DNA from: Udeniomyces pyricola
Lineage: Eukaryota > Basidiomycota > Tremellomycetes > Cystofilobasidiales > Mrakiaceae
Direction of reading: 5' to 3'
DNA: 64,000 bases
NCBI GenBank assembly: GCA_039545295.1
Contig: BCIK01000002.1
Coordinates: 692,841-756,840, forward strand
This document shows positions 1-11,376 of the stretch, piece after piece. The notes under the pieces were generated by a model. That model was not told where the DNA came from, searched no databases, and worked only from the letters and a program-made list of their open reading frames with translations. How positions within the stretch are numbered: position 1 is the first letter of the stretch; each line of letters starts with the position of its first letter. Position numbers and translations under genes: made by a program.

Positions 1-2305
1 CGACATCTCCCCCATCGACCAGGTCGAACCCGAAGGCGCTCTTGTCCAGATCATGTACTCACTCGAATGTCAGACAGACCCTTCCTTGCACCTTTTTCTC
101 TCCTTCTTCTTTCGCTTCCGTGCCTATCGACTTAGTCGAACCCCCAACCTCTCGTCTTTCTTGTCTGACTCAGTCTATCTCCCAACCCTGCTGGCTTGAT
201 GACGTTCAGATTCCGATGCCATGGGTTACTTTCGCGCCATCGCTGCCAACCAAGAACACAGCGAACGCGTCCTCGATCTCACCCTTCGAGTCATCCGGCT
301 CAACCCTGCTCATTACACCGTCTGGTACCGTAATCCTTTCTTTCTACCCATTAACTCTTCACGCAGCACCTCCCTTGACGGTCTGAGATACTACAGAAAG
401 AGATGCTGACTTGCCACGTTGATTCCTTTCCCCCCTTCTTACCCGGTCTCGCCCCATCCAAACGCGTCGTCCTGCTGCGTTTCCAACGTCGCTTCAACCC
501 CCACGTCACCCACACATCTCTGGACAGGCAATACCGCTTCAAGACCCTGCTTGTCCTCCAAAAGTCCTTGACAGATGAGCTGCAACTCATGACAGATCTC
601 GCCGAGGAGAACATGAAATCCTATCAAGTCTGGTGACTAGCGTCGTCTCTCTTGTTCTCGAGGGAGACCCTTTCATCCTAGTTGCGAGCCCAATCCCGTT
701 AAGCCTTGGCTAACCGACATGATGACGTTCCTCTGTCCGAATATCCTACGTTCTTCAACTACTCAGGCATCACCGGCTTCTCCTGTTGACCCACATCCCA
801 GCCTCGTCCCTAACCCCCTCTCTCATCACATCTGAACTCGCCTTCATCTCCCATTCCCTGCTCGCCGACCAAAAGAACTACCACACATGGGCCTACCGCC
901 AATTCGTCCTGACTCATTTCTCGGCCCTGCTCTCACCGGTAGCATGGGAAGCAGAACAGCGTTGGGTCGATTCGCTCCTGCGCGTAGAAGAGGGTGGTGC
1001 CGGAGTAAAGGAGGACGAGCATGCAGGGGAAGAGCAAGACGACGAAGAGGAAGGGGAATGGGAAGAGATCATTGGTGGAGAAGGAGGGGAAGAGAGACAT
1101 AAGGGAGATGTGAGAAATAACAGTGCATGGGGTCATCGATGGTTCCTGGCGTTTGGAAGGGTAGATGCTCCAGGTCCGACAGCGATGCAGCAAGAGATTG
1201 AGTGCGTACCCCTCTACCAGGACGAAGCAACATCGCATATATATCGTCTATATACATCCTTCTGGGACTCTGGTGATGAGATCCAAGAGTTTCTGACACT
1301 TTTCCCTCTAATTCCCCTTTTCACCTACGCCCTTTCGTTGGAACCCTTGAATCGTCCATCAGTTACACCAAATCTCAGATCGCTCTTGTCCCAAATAATG
1401 CCTCATCATGGAATTACCTCCGAGGGTGAGGCAAAAATGAATCATTTCCCCAAAATTACATCCATCACCTTTGATGTGACCCGCCATACCCTTTTTCTTT
1501 TGACTCAACCCACCTGACCAATCCCTTCTGTCTCCCAATGTGACCCCCTCCTCTTTCTTCCTCGAATCATTCAGAATTCACACCCACTTTTCTCTACCCT
1601 TCCACACCCAATCCACATTCGTGACGTCCCTCATTGAGAAGCTCGCCACCGACAAGGACGAGCATGGGCGCAAGCGAACGTGCGCTCAAGCCGTAGAGTG
1701 GCTCGGCGACCAAAAAGAGCAAGACAACGATCTCCAAGGATCAAGAGAGGTTCGTTTCCCTCCTTTGATTCTTTGCTTCCCACTACTTCTCCTTTCTTTT
1801 TTTTCTTTCTATTATACAAAGCGGGAAACAGGGGAGGGGGGGGGTTCTCCTTGTTTCTGACGTGCATCTTTGATCTAGATGTATATGGACGGGCGGGTTT
1901 TCTTTGACCTTTTCTAACGTTCCTCTGGTTTCTTCAGTGTTTTGAAACTCTCAAGACCCTTGACCCGATCCGACGACTGTACGTCTCGTATCTTCCCCCC
2001 TTCCCTTTCCCTTCCCTTCCCTTTCCCATCTCTCTCTCTAACCCTCTTTCAACTCCCCCCCCCCCCCCAACTCCCCCTTCTTTCTTCCTCCTTTTCTCTA
2101 CACTCCTCTTTTCCCTTCGGCCGTTGGGCTGATTCTTCCACATCCGTTCCTCTCGTTTCATCTCACATCCGGGTGGGGGGAACTATGTGTTTGTCTTCAC
2201 CCTTCCAGGTTCTGGGCTCATCGTCAAGCCGAACTCATCCGAGATCCCATCGTCTATCAGACCAACGCTTCGGCGGGCGTCGCTCAAGACCCTCCTGCTG
2301 TTTGA
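1..2305 (+). CDS. RAM2: Protein farnesyltransferase/geranylgeranyltransferase type I alpha subunit, 5' partial
   Basis: Shared alpha subunit of the cytosolic CAAX prenyltransferases, which attach farnesyl or geranylgeranyl to C-terminal cysteines of Ras, Rho and fungal pheromones. The window opens inside exon 1 (reads DISPIDQVEPEGALVQIMYS), so the N-terminus lies upstream. Splicing 1-68 to 210 gives YSLEYSDAMGYFRAI; later pieces give the PFTA repeats: HYTVWQYRFKTLL, KNYHTWAYRQFVL, NNSAWGHRWFLAFGR and NNASSWNYLRG. An acidic insert (about 997-1110) lies before the third repeat. Late exons run at about 1620-1748 (FVTSLIEKLA...), 1938-1978 (CFETLKTLDPIRRL) and 2209-2305, where FWAHRQAELIRDP ends at TGA 2303-2305. 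The repeat pattern is diagnostic of the family; inner intron borders are my own reading. Purine- and pyrimidine-rich tracts fill the late introns. Confidence 0.9.
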
Positions 2306-3229
2306 ACGGATGCGGCATGCACGTTGCGAAGAAGGGAGAGGAAGAGAGGCCGGAGGCGAAGGGAGGTGGAGAGAAAGGGGGGGGGGAGAGAGATTATCGA
2401 ATTACTTTTCTCAGCTCATATTGCTGATGGCCGTACTAACCTGGCCAGTTACAGCTTCACTCACGGTACATGTATACTAGCGTATATAAACAACGTACAG
2501 TTGGTCGACTCGAACGCGAGCCTGTTGTCATCCAGAGATTCCTTGAGTACGAAGTGATGATTGTGGAATTGAAGTACGTCAGACGTGTCATAGATCAGCA
2601 GCTGCCGAAGGGCGCGCGCTGCATGCATGGTTGGTGATCGAGATATGATCAACACTGTCAGCTGGTAGACCCAAAGGAGGCAAATTTGTCGTTGTTTGAT
2701 CGTTTGATCTGTCTCCATCCATGCATCCATGTATCCATACATATATACATCATGATCAGCCACGACATTTCTTCCCATGCATAATCCCTTGACCATATAT
2801 ACATGTACCAGGCCGCCATGTTGCAGGCGCTGCATGCGGTGTGGCCGGCCGACGTTCGATGAAAATTGCATGATTAGCTACCATGCCAGGTTATAAACCG
2901 ACTGGTCTTAATCCACCCGCAGAAATTGAGACCAACCAGTTTCTACTCACGTACTGCAGTGAGGATCATTCATACATCAGCCGGACGAACGTACCACATC
3001 AACAGCTTCATCCCCGAAATGACATCGTCCCGTCGTTATCATGAACAACAATTTAATTTCCTGTGCAAATACATAGCTATCCCTATCCCGTCTGATCATT
3101 TCAACTAGTATATACATGTATAGTATCCTCCCTGAGTCTGCAAATTTGGCCTGCATGTAGACTCGCCTCTTCCTATATCGATATCCCCATATATGTGTAC
3201 TCCATAACCTCCAGCTCCCAACCATGTCC
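2306..3229. other. Convergent intergenic region
   Basis: Lies between the 3' ends of RAM2 and the small membrane-protein gene. It begins with a G/A-rich stretch (2320-2395) and continues AT-rich with short TATA runs around 2740-2800 and 3105-3125. I see no coding exon, tRNA or repeat; open frames here have no splice logic or recognisable content. Confidence 0.5.
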
Positions 3230-3598
3230 TCAACCAGAACGCTCCGACCACCGCGACATGACCTCATCGATCCCCCATCCGATCCGATCCAATTTGCGAT
3301 AGATCGCCCATCGAATACGTAACGTCCCGACGACCACGATGAAGCAACCTCCACACGTCAGCAGGATGAGTGTGCGGAGGTAAGGATTCGAGAGGAATAG
3401 AGCGTTGACAGTGGTGGAGACGATGAGAACGGTTGAGAAGAGGAGTTGGGGGAGCCAACTGGATAGAGGGTCGTCAACTGTGGGAAGGGATGCGGTTTGG
3501 TGGTTCTCCTGAGATGTTACGGTTGCGAAAGGGGGAATCGTGGACGAGGAAGAGGCGGTGGTGGTGGGGAGGAGCGGGCTATCCTTCTGTAAGGTCAT
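3230..3598 (-). CDS. Small two-span membrane protein, unknown function
   Basis: Single-exon frame of 122 residues with ATG at 3598-3596 and TGA at 3230-3232. I do not recognise the family. The first 45 residues are Ser/Thr/Pro-rich and probably disordered. Two hydrophobic stretches follow: about residues 50-68 (LPQLLFSTVLIVSTTVNALF) and 72-92 (LRTLILLTCGGCFIVVVGTL), separated by a short turn containing SNPY. A basic segment (RIRWAIYRKLDRIGW) then starts a cytosolic tail. The organisation is that of a small ER or organelle hairpin membrane protein. It is convergent with RAM2. Coding status rests on the clean hydrophobic pattern and the good start; homologue conservation was not tested. Confidence 0.6.
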   Translation of the reverse strand: MTLQKDSPLLPTTTASSSSTIPPFATVTSQENHQTASLPTVDDPLSSWLPQLLFSTVLIVSTTVNALFLSNPYLRTLILLTCGGCFIVVVGTLRIRWAIYRKLDRIGWGIDEVMSRWSERSG

Positions 3599-4571
3599 AA
3601 CGATTTGTTTCGACGTCGCGCTCGGTTAATTGATATGTGGGAGACTTGATGCGGTCTTTTATTGGGAAGGAGGAACGAGAAAGATGCAGTTGACGAGCGG
3701 AACCAGCTGCTAGTATGCAGGGATATATATGTATGGCCGTGGTGTGTGCGTGTCAGGTAGTTGACTGTTCTACCCGTCGGCGTGGGCAGATAATTATACG
3801 TGGGTGTTGGAGGGAGTACCGTTGGGACGTTGGACGTACGTATTGCAATACGCCGAACGCCGAACGTTTGACTAGCTCAGGCGCCAGCTTAGGCGTTCAC
3901 GTTCAGGAGGGAGTACGACTCTGGTTTATACACATATTGAGGACATGACACAACGTACACAACACGACAATACCAGAATACAGTTTTTCATGCATGAGAC
4001 TTGCCGATCAAATTGCATCGAGTCAATCTGCGCACGTCACGCATCAAACTTCGATATTCATTCTTCAACATTCTCAATCTTCAATCTTCAATTATCCGCG
4101 CGTTAAATGGGCCGGGTCGGGTTTTCGGAGGCCTCGGCCGTCCGGTTTGCCGAGGCCGTCAGTGCGTCGGCAGTCGGCGGCCGCAGCGCCGTAGCCTCGC
4201 ATTGGTCGACCACCGACGCGCGACGCGCGCGACGTTCGATATCAGGATATCAGATATTAGGGGTTCTCGTGCAGAGTAGTCGCTGACCGTCCACGCGTCG
4301 ACCGTCGCTGATGTCACGACGTGCTGATGATGGCCGCCAGACAGCTGCCACATAAACCCGATGAGTCGTACATGTACATATATTATATAAGGTAACTGAG
4401 CAGGGTGACAGAGTCGAGTGGGAAAAGGGCAAGAAAGAGACGGAAGGTGAACCAGAAGTCTAACGAACAGGGAACGCCGCGGATCATCGATCTGGGGGGG
4501 GGGGGGGGACTACGCTAACCAAGGCCGACTAGAAAGAGGAGGTGGTTGGGAGGCCCTCTCTCTCTCTCCTC
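3599..4571. promoter_or_regulatory. Divergent intergenic region with TATA-like element
   Basis: Shared upstream region of the genes at 3230-3598 (-) and 4572-4885 (+). A TATA-like tract (tatattatataag) at about 4379-4391 lies some 180 bases before the plus-strand start. A GC-rich block at 4105-4235 contains CG-dense words such as cgacgcgcgacgcgcg. A run of about 15 G lies at 4495-4509. No exon seen. Confidence 0.4.
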
Positions 4572-4885
4572 ATGTCAGACGCTCATCCGGTCTCCGACTT
4601 CGGAATGGTACGAGTTAGTACTCGCGATCTCCAAGCCTTAAAACGACGAGCCACCGAGGCGGAAGCGAGGGCCCAAGAGCTCGAGGATATGGGTAAGCAA
4701 TATCCTTTGTCATGACCTTTCATCAAGATCTTCATCCTCATGATTGTTTCTTGTCTTTCATAGTCGATTCCAGGCGTAAACGTCTTCACGCGCTTCGCCG
4801 GGAGACTGTGGCTGCCAAGGACCGCGCCAGCGCCTACGTCCCTTCGGCTTCTTCGTCCTCTACGATACCTAGAGATCTCTTGTGA
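4572..4885 (+). CDS. Small 80-residue charged protein, unknown function
   Basis: Two exons, 4572-4692 and 4764-4885, joined by a 71-base GT-AG intron (gtaagc...catag). They total 243 bases: 80 codons plus TGA. I do not recognise it. The first exon begins MSDAHPVSDFGMVRVSTRDL and continues into a strongly charged helical stretch (LKRRATEAEARAQELED), which carries over the junction as VDSRRKRLHALRRETVAAKD. The tail is Ser-rich and ends IPRDLL. About residues 20-62 look like a single amphipathic or coiled-coil helix. The model is supported by exact phase agreement and canonical splice sites. Additional 5' exons cannot be excluded. Confidence 0.55.
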
Positions 4886-6042
4886 GCGATTCGATAGTAT
4901 ATCTTGATGACGTCCACCTATTTTTAGTAGCGCCGTTTGTTTAGTGGCGGTTGCGGAGTGTTGATCCCTTATAACGTACCAGCAGCTTACAGGCCGCCGA
5001 GGCGGAGGCGGGCAGTACGGCGAGATGGGACGATTGGGAGCTGCAGGGTATTCCTGATGAGTCGAGCGGGGAGTTATAGAAGTTGACGATGAGAGCACAT
5101 GTAAGACCAGGGGGTGGCACAGAGGTCAACGTTGTCGTTTCGCAAGGTCAAGGTGGTAGTGATGAACGTCGATACGTCGAAACAGCGAAACGTCATATGA
5201 GCAGCTAGCTGCATGCCGAACTGGCAGCTGTACTGTAGTACTCTCATGCGATCTGGCCTGGGCTGTGCACTAGGACTTTTTTTTTCGGATTTCTTTCTCT
5301 ACGTGCGCATGACCCATCTGTCTGGACGACACTTTTTTTTATCTTGGTCTTCTTACTTCTCACAGGCACCACAGGTGAGAGAGACCTGAGTGCGATATTG
5401 TGTCCAGCCAATTACGGACCACTCCGAGGCAACAACTTCAGATCGAATATATCGACGTGGTTTCAAGGATCGAGATAAGTCGAGAGAAGAGAGTCGAGAG
5501 AGAGAGAGCTTCAAAGGAGGAAGGAAGCAAGAACGGCTCCGATTATCATGGGAGGTTCAACATATGGATTCCGAAGAAGGACAAAAGAAAAAGACAAGAG
5601 GAGGGGGAGGATTAGGGAGCGGTGAAGTTTGGGGGACACCAAAAGAAGAGCAGGCGGAAGGGAGGAAGGACCGGGAGGCAAGGAGAGAAAGGAAGAGAGG
5701 GAAAGAGGGAGAGATAAGGACAGAACAAAGCCTGTGCGCGTTGCAGCCCGATTCCTTGCAAATCCCATTCCAAAAGCGCGAACACATGCGAATTCATAGG
5801 AACGAAGGAAGAAAAGGAAGAGAAGGAGAACTGAAAAGGGGGGGGGGGGAAAAGTACAGGAGTGTAACACTCCGATAGGTTGCCAATGGTGACATGTGAT
5901 GCAAACAAAGAAGAAAGAAAAGAAAAGAAAAAGGCGAGAGAACAGCAAGAAGGAATAAGGACGTGATAAAGGGTCGATTACGATATATTTTTTTCGATCG
6001 CCTCGTATCTCCGATTGAATTCTCCCCTCTCCATCAGACTTT
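4886..6042. other. Intergenic, purine-rich on the plus strand
   Basis: Between the small gene and the 3' end of GSK3 (convergent). 5460-5720 is almost pure A/G on the plus strand and 5840-5852 is a G run. Long open frames on both strands here are artefacts of this skew (for example runs of E/R/K/G or L/F/S/P). Probably contains the 3' UTRs of both neighbours. Confidence 0.5.
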
Positions 6043-9000
6043 TTAGTCCAGCGAAACACGCATGGCGTCGAATGACAGTGGGGCTTTAACGGATTGAAAG
6101 AGAAGAAAGAATCAGGAAGGTGGGGTGTTAGTTTAGCCATATCGCACGAGATGTATGTAGTCCAGTCCAGTCCAGTCCCGTGAGTTGCTCATATCGTTTA
6201 AATGAGCAGACGACGACACGATAGAGAAGGCGATAAACAAAAACAAAGATAAAACACCAGAGACGAAGGTGCGCGACTCACTGAACGAAGCAAGATCAAT
6301 TCCCTGGGCCGAGAGCGCTGGCAGGGCAAAGTCTGGGACGAGGCGAGTGTTGAGGTCGGGCCGAGTTGACAGCTCTTCGCGGGTGAAGCTAAAGCGCGAG
6401 GAAGCGTGAGAAAGGTAATTGGAAGGGGGTTAAAGGGAAGAAGAGGGGGTGGAGGTCAGAATGGGGGTGAAGGGGACCAAAGACCGCGACCAGCTTCAAC
6501 ACGCAATGTTTGGAAACCCAACGCTCCGACTTCTATATTCCCTCTGAATGAATCGCGTTGAAGACGCCAGTCAACAAACTTACTGGAACAGGTTCAGTTG
6601 CTCTCCCCTTCCACCCTTGACCTTGAGCTCGTCAAAGAAGGGATGGACCATGGCCTGCGCCGCGCTCAGTCGAGCTTTGGGCGTGTATTGGAGCAAGTTG
6701 GAAATCAGGTCGATCGAATCGGCCGAGGTGCGCGGGCGGAAGACTTTGGACAATGGGTGAGCTTTGATTTGAGGGAACTTGTGGTCTTTGTAATGCTCGT
6801 TCATGCTAAGGACGCAAAGAGAGGGCGGTCGAGCAAAGTAAGGTGAGAAAGGTCAAGGTGCAAGCGAACTGCTGTCAGGTATGCCAACAAAATGAAATTT
6901 CAACGGGAACGTACGTGATGATTTGGGCCTTGGTAGGGGTACCAAGGATCTTGATGATCTCAACAAGTTGATCTGCGACGACAAAGGGGAAGAAGGGGAA
7001 GAAGGGGGAGGGGGGGGGAGGGTCAGAAGGCAAATAGAAGGGGAAAAGAGAGGGCGAAAGCATCTCGGTTCACCGTTCCGTGTAAACGAGCAATTCAAGA
7101 CAATAAGTCCAGGACATACCTATTCCACTCTCTCCCGGGAACAGCAGCTGGCCAAGCATAAGTTCTCCCATGACACAGGCAGTCGACCAGATGTCTGATA
7201 AGGGGAAGATTATAACGGCAACCCCAAAGACACAGTGAAGCTATCAGGATATAGACTGACACCAACTGAGTTACATAAAGTATTAGGAGTGGTAAGACGT
7301 GAGGAACATACCAATCATAGTGGTGTAAACGGTCGCTCCGAAAATGAGCTCGGGAGCTCGGTAATACCTGCGAGATGCATTCGCAGAAGAAGAACAAAAC
7401 AGTGTAGAGGAAGCCGTCAGTACACTACCCTGATCGTAGGATAGATGAGCCTTTTGTGACGCTTCTGGGGCATAGCCCTCCTTTCTACGGTAGGCGAGAA
7501 ACTGACCGTGAGCAGATGTACGAGACACTCTTGGCCCCAGGAGCAAGAACCTTTGCCGATCCAAAGTCGATGAGCTTCAAGACGCCCGTCGCAGGGTTGA
7601 CAAGGACATTATGCGGCTTGATGTCTCGGTCTAATGAGTCGTGAGATCGAGTGGACGACAAAGGAACAAGCGGGGATGCGAGATGTGAGTGTGATGAAAA
7701 GTGGGACCATGATCTCGGCATGACCGTGGAGCTGATGTGAGGAAACAGCACCTACGGCAAATGCTCAGAGCGTGAATGTAGTTGAGGGACCGCAAGAGTT
7801 GATACATGTAGAGCTGAATCATCCAAATGTCACGGTATAAGGGAGAAGCTGCGCCATCAGCGGATTATCGAGACAAAAGACGCGAACCGACGCGTCTTGT
7901 TGGCCTATTCCAAGGTGAAGTAGAGCCACTAGCGGCTGGAGGCGATGAGTGACAATAGTGACCGTGTTCTGACGCACCTTGATCTCGATAGAGGGCATAA
8001 TCTGCTTCTGCTTGGTGTAGTGCTTGCTGGCATCAGCCAGGGTCACCGGCAGATGTTCCATGACGAGGTTAAGGTAAACATCACCCTTCTGCGCTTGGCG
8101 GAAAACGAGATGTCACGTGAGGTGAGCAAGAGGCGGGAAGAGAAGGCGAGGGGGGGAGGGGAGGAGAGTGCAGAGAGGTGAGAAAACGCATATCGATGGT
8201 CAAGTGTATATTGGGAGGGAATCAATCGGACGGGGAAAGAACGATCATGGGGGCAGAACATCAAACAGCGAAGGCGGGGGAGAAACCAAAGGGAAAGGGC
8301 GGGATCAGATGGATGTTCGACGAGAGATCATCTGCCCATCAGACTAGTGAAGTAGGGGGGGAGGGGGGTTTCAACTGCAGCAAACTACGAACCTTGTCAC
8401 CGTCAGAGTAGAAGAATGACTTGAGCTCGACCAAGTTTGGATGCGAGACTATGCGCATCATCTTGAGCTCTCGGTTCTACAGATCAAAGCAAGGATGCAG
8501 TACAAACAACAAAGGAGGCTGTCGTCAGTAAAGTAAAGGAGAAGGAGAGAGGGGAGACTCGCGCGCACGCATAATGCCCATAGGATAGTTCTATGGATGG
8601 TATGTCCGAGAGAGCTCAGTATGTCTTCAAATACACATGCCCAAACAGGCCAGCATGGGTGTGTGTGATGGAAACGAGAGGGGAGATGTATGCTGCTTTC
8701 GTCATCGAGAGAGAGCGATCCGACGAGTCCATCTCATCCTTGCCATCCTTTGAGTCCCGTTACTATGCCCTCCTCTTCATGACCCATACACCTTCCTCTT
8801 GGGATCTCAAAGTGGACACAACGGTTGACTCACCATGAACATGGGGTCCTGCAACACTTTCTTGATGGCAATGGCCTCTCCCAAACTACCATCTGCCTCA
8901 TTCCTAAGATTCGCGCTCAGAACGACACCAAAGGAACCGTGACCTGACGGGACGACATATGGTATGACACAGGTGGGGTTTTGTTAGAAGAGTGTCATGA

Positions 9001-9521
9001 GCCGTCGAGAAGGATATTTGATAGCATCGTGACAGAGACGATGGATAGATAGAGAGGGAGCAGAGAGACCAACGAGCCAAGCAAGAAATGGATCGACGCA
9101 CCGATGAACCGACAGTTGGTGTAGGCGATCTGGCGCTCTGCGCCGGACTTGCCCTCTTGGGCGGTAACATTGAAGATCTTGGACGGGTCCTCTGTAGCTA
9201 GAGCGTTTCAAAACATGGGTGTATCAAGGGTTGTCCAGGCGCAAGTGAGGAGTAGGTCAGGTCGATCAGAAAAGATAGGACCCAAGGAGTTGACGAACGC
9301 AAGGAAGGGGAAAGGGCGGGAGGGAAGGGGGAGGAAAGCAAGACGAGACCCGAGTCGGAGGGATGAAGGAGAGACCAGGTCAGCATCGATCGGAAGCAGA
9401 GGTCGAAGAGCTTGGTTGATGAGCTCGCTCTTCGGTCAATCTCAAAAAGGTAGCACCGTTGTGGAACACCATACTCACGGACGCCGACGCCGTTGATGAG
9501 AGGTCCGTGGGCGTTGGGCAT
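6043..9521 (-). CDS. GSK3: Glycogen synthase kinase 3 (shaggy-type Ser/Thr kinase)
   Basis: Cytosolic/nuclear GSK3 kinase, a CMGC kinase controlling metabolism, transcription factor stability and, in fungi, stress and development. About 11 or more short exons. Start ATG 9521-9519 ([13 protein letters not shown]), then [18 protein letters not shown] and [15 protein letters not shown] (glycine loop). Lysine region [10 protein letters not shown]; then [20 protein letters not shown]. Catalytic loop [12 protein letters not shown] is created by an intron splitting the histidine codon (C|AC). DFGSAK follows, then the activation-loop tyrosine in [19 protein letters not shown]. Later exons give [34 protein letters not shown] and [17 protein letters not shown] last mini-exon gives [15 protein letters not shown], ending at TAA 6045-6043. 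All catalytic motifs are intact. Start chosen over an in-frame ATG at 9557 because 9521 directly begins the family-like N-terminus. Confidence 0.93.
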
Positions 9522-10574
9522 TTGATGAAAGATGAGAGAGAGAGAAGGTGGTTTCAAACGAGGAGCTCGTTGGCGGCGAAATGAGGTGGGAAGGGGGGGA
9601 GGGTTGAAGGAAGCTTGCGGGGATGATGAGCTGGGGGAAAGTGGCGAGAGTGATGTGCAGTAAGATTGATGGGCTCGAAGGCGAAGGATGACAGAATGGG
9701 GCGAGGCGAGGTGATGTTAGCTGGTGGATGAGCTGGGATTGACGTGCAAGGGGAAAGGTGGTTGGTTCAAGTGAGGGGACAAGATGGGAGATGGTTCAGT
9801 AACTTGAGTTTGCCTCTGATGCGAGTCAGTCAGTTCTCTGGCTGGAACCCTTCGGGGCCTCGGATGTGCGCAAGGCGGGGTGGCCCTGCTGGCTGGCTTC
9901 TTGCGCTTCTGGCGCTTCTGACGCTTCTTACTTGACGTTTGCACACACGCCCAGAGCAACGGCCGATCGATCATGTATGACAAGACCAACACACATCACC
10001 CATTCTCAGGGGCCCCCACATTCTCAACCAGAATCCCGAGTCTCGCCCTTTGATGATCTGTCTCATGGTATCATATACATCATCATGATCAACATCATCA
10101 AATCCATCATGCGCCCATCATGCATCATACTTATAAGTGTACGTCGTATTACCAGATGCGTCGTCCTACTGATCATGCCATCACGAACATAACACGCTAG
10201 TACATGTACCTCCAGTCCAATGCCATTCACCCTATTAATTTCCATCCCGTACCTTTTCAGTGGTACTTCAAGTGTTCAGGATTTAGTAATGCATATATGT
10301 TACCGCTTCGAGACCCATACCCTGTTTTGGACCCGACATCCCGCTGAACCAAACAACGGCGTAATAAAACTACATGCGCACGGTAGCTTTCACCCTTAAT
10401 TCGTTTGCTGGCAAACTAATGTTATATACAGCTCCGTCAATGCGCTAGGAAAGCGTACAGCTTCGCGCTCACACATGCTATGTATAATAATTTTCACACC
10501 GCTCAATCGGTCGATACGACTGCAGTCCAATGATATACATCTACACCAATATATATATATGTCATCCCGCATCA
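9522..10574. other. Upstream region of GSK3 and downstream of the F-box copy
   Basis: About 1 kb without a convincing gene. 9522-9700 is purine-rich and probably the GSK3 5' UTR/promoter. 10060-10180 has repeated atcatcatg-like words, and 10545-10561 is a short (AT)n run just past the stop of the F-box copy. Confidence 0.4.
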
Positions 10575-11120
10575 TCATCTGCTAGTGCGCTCCTCCCACT
10601 CCTCTAGCGTGATAACTACGCGATCTCTGTATACCATAGCCAACCCCTTCTCTGACGTCCCAACCCTTATCAACTCGCGTTCAGTCAGCTCATAGATCTG
10701 TCGCGATCTCGTCCGGATAAAGACCTTTGGCTCTCCGCCAGTCGTCGCAGGGATCTCGAGGGTCTTCCTCCTCGACAAGCTCTCTTGGCCAACTACAGTC
10801 GATGAGTTCCTCAAGATTCGTCGTTTCGCGAACGTCGGGTGTGAGTCGAAGGGGTCCTCTTGACCAAGAGGACAGGACCAAGAGGACAGGAAACAGAATG
10901 TCGGACCGATGGGTCCATGGTCGGAGTGAGAGCATCCGACGAGCGTGACGGATTGGAGGGATGTCCAAGTCGAGGTAGCCGCCCACCAGGTAGGTCTTTG
11001 GATCGGGTAACTCATCCAGTCGGGATTGACAACGGTATCTTTGGATCCAGTGAAGATGTTGAGGAGAAGCTCGGGTGGGAAGATGGACCGAGCATGAGAC
11101 AGACCAGAAGACTCATCCAT
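10575..11120 (-). pseudogene. Truncated F-box-like paralogue with an internal deletion and compensated frameshift
   Basis: Open frame of 181 codons (ATG 11120-11118, TGA 10577-10575) that is a shortened copy of the gene at 61003-62064. Its start IFPPELLLNIFT matches residues 11-22 of the long copy. It then jumps to GSKDTVVNPDWMSYPIQ (residue 209), so about 186 residues, including most of the F-box and the whole middle, are deleted. A 14-base tandem duplication (gaccaagaggacag twice, near 10863-10890) shifts the frame, and one extra base near 10767-10780 restores it. Roughly 40 residues between the two are therefore in a foreign frame before KTLEIPATTGGEPKVF resumes. The tail reads TLEEWEERTSR, longer than the long copy, which has TAG at the Trp codon. 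Could still be expressed; called a pseudogene because the domain is gone. Confidence 0.75.
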
Positions 11121-11376
11121 AAGCCAGCTGAACGTTCAACGTTGACAGTCGGCGGCGATCTTGCAGGATATCCCAACTCGCCATCACTCATCCAACTTTC
11201 CTATTCCCACCTTTCATTGTCTGTTCATTTTTTTTTTTTTCTCTTCTTGTCTATCTGTTTTGACAAAACATTCAATCCCAGCTTTCCTACAACTTCAAAT
11301 CGTCTCAACACCTCCTTCTAGCTAGCCTCATCTCAGTACATTTGTCTATCCTTCCCTCCTCAGCCCGAGAACTCCA

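Noticed and set aside
2461..2871. 136-codon minus-strand frame
   Set aside because: His/Met/Tyr-rich translation of atcat/catg-like repeats; no domain or splice support.
5390..6140. Long frames on both strands rich in E/R/K/G or L/S/P/F
   Set aside because: Produced by the purine skew of the region; no splice logic or domain, apart from the small GSK3 terminal exon.
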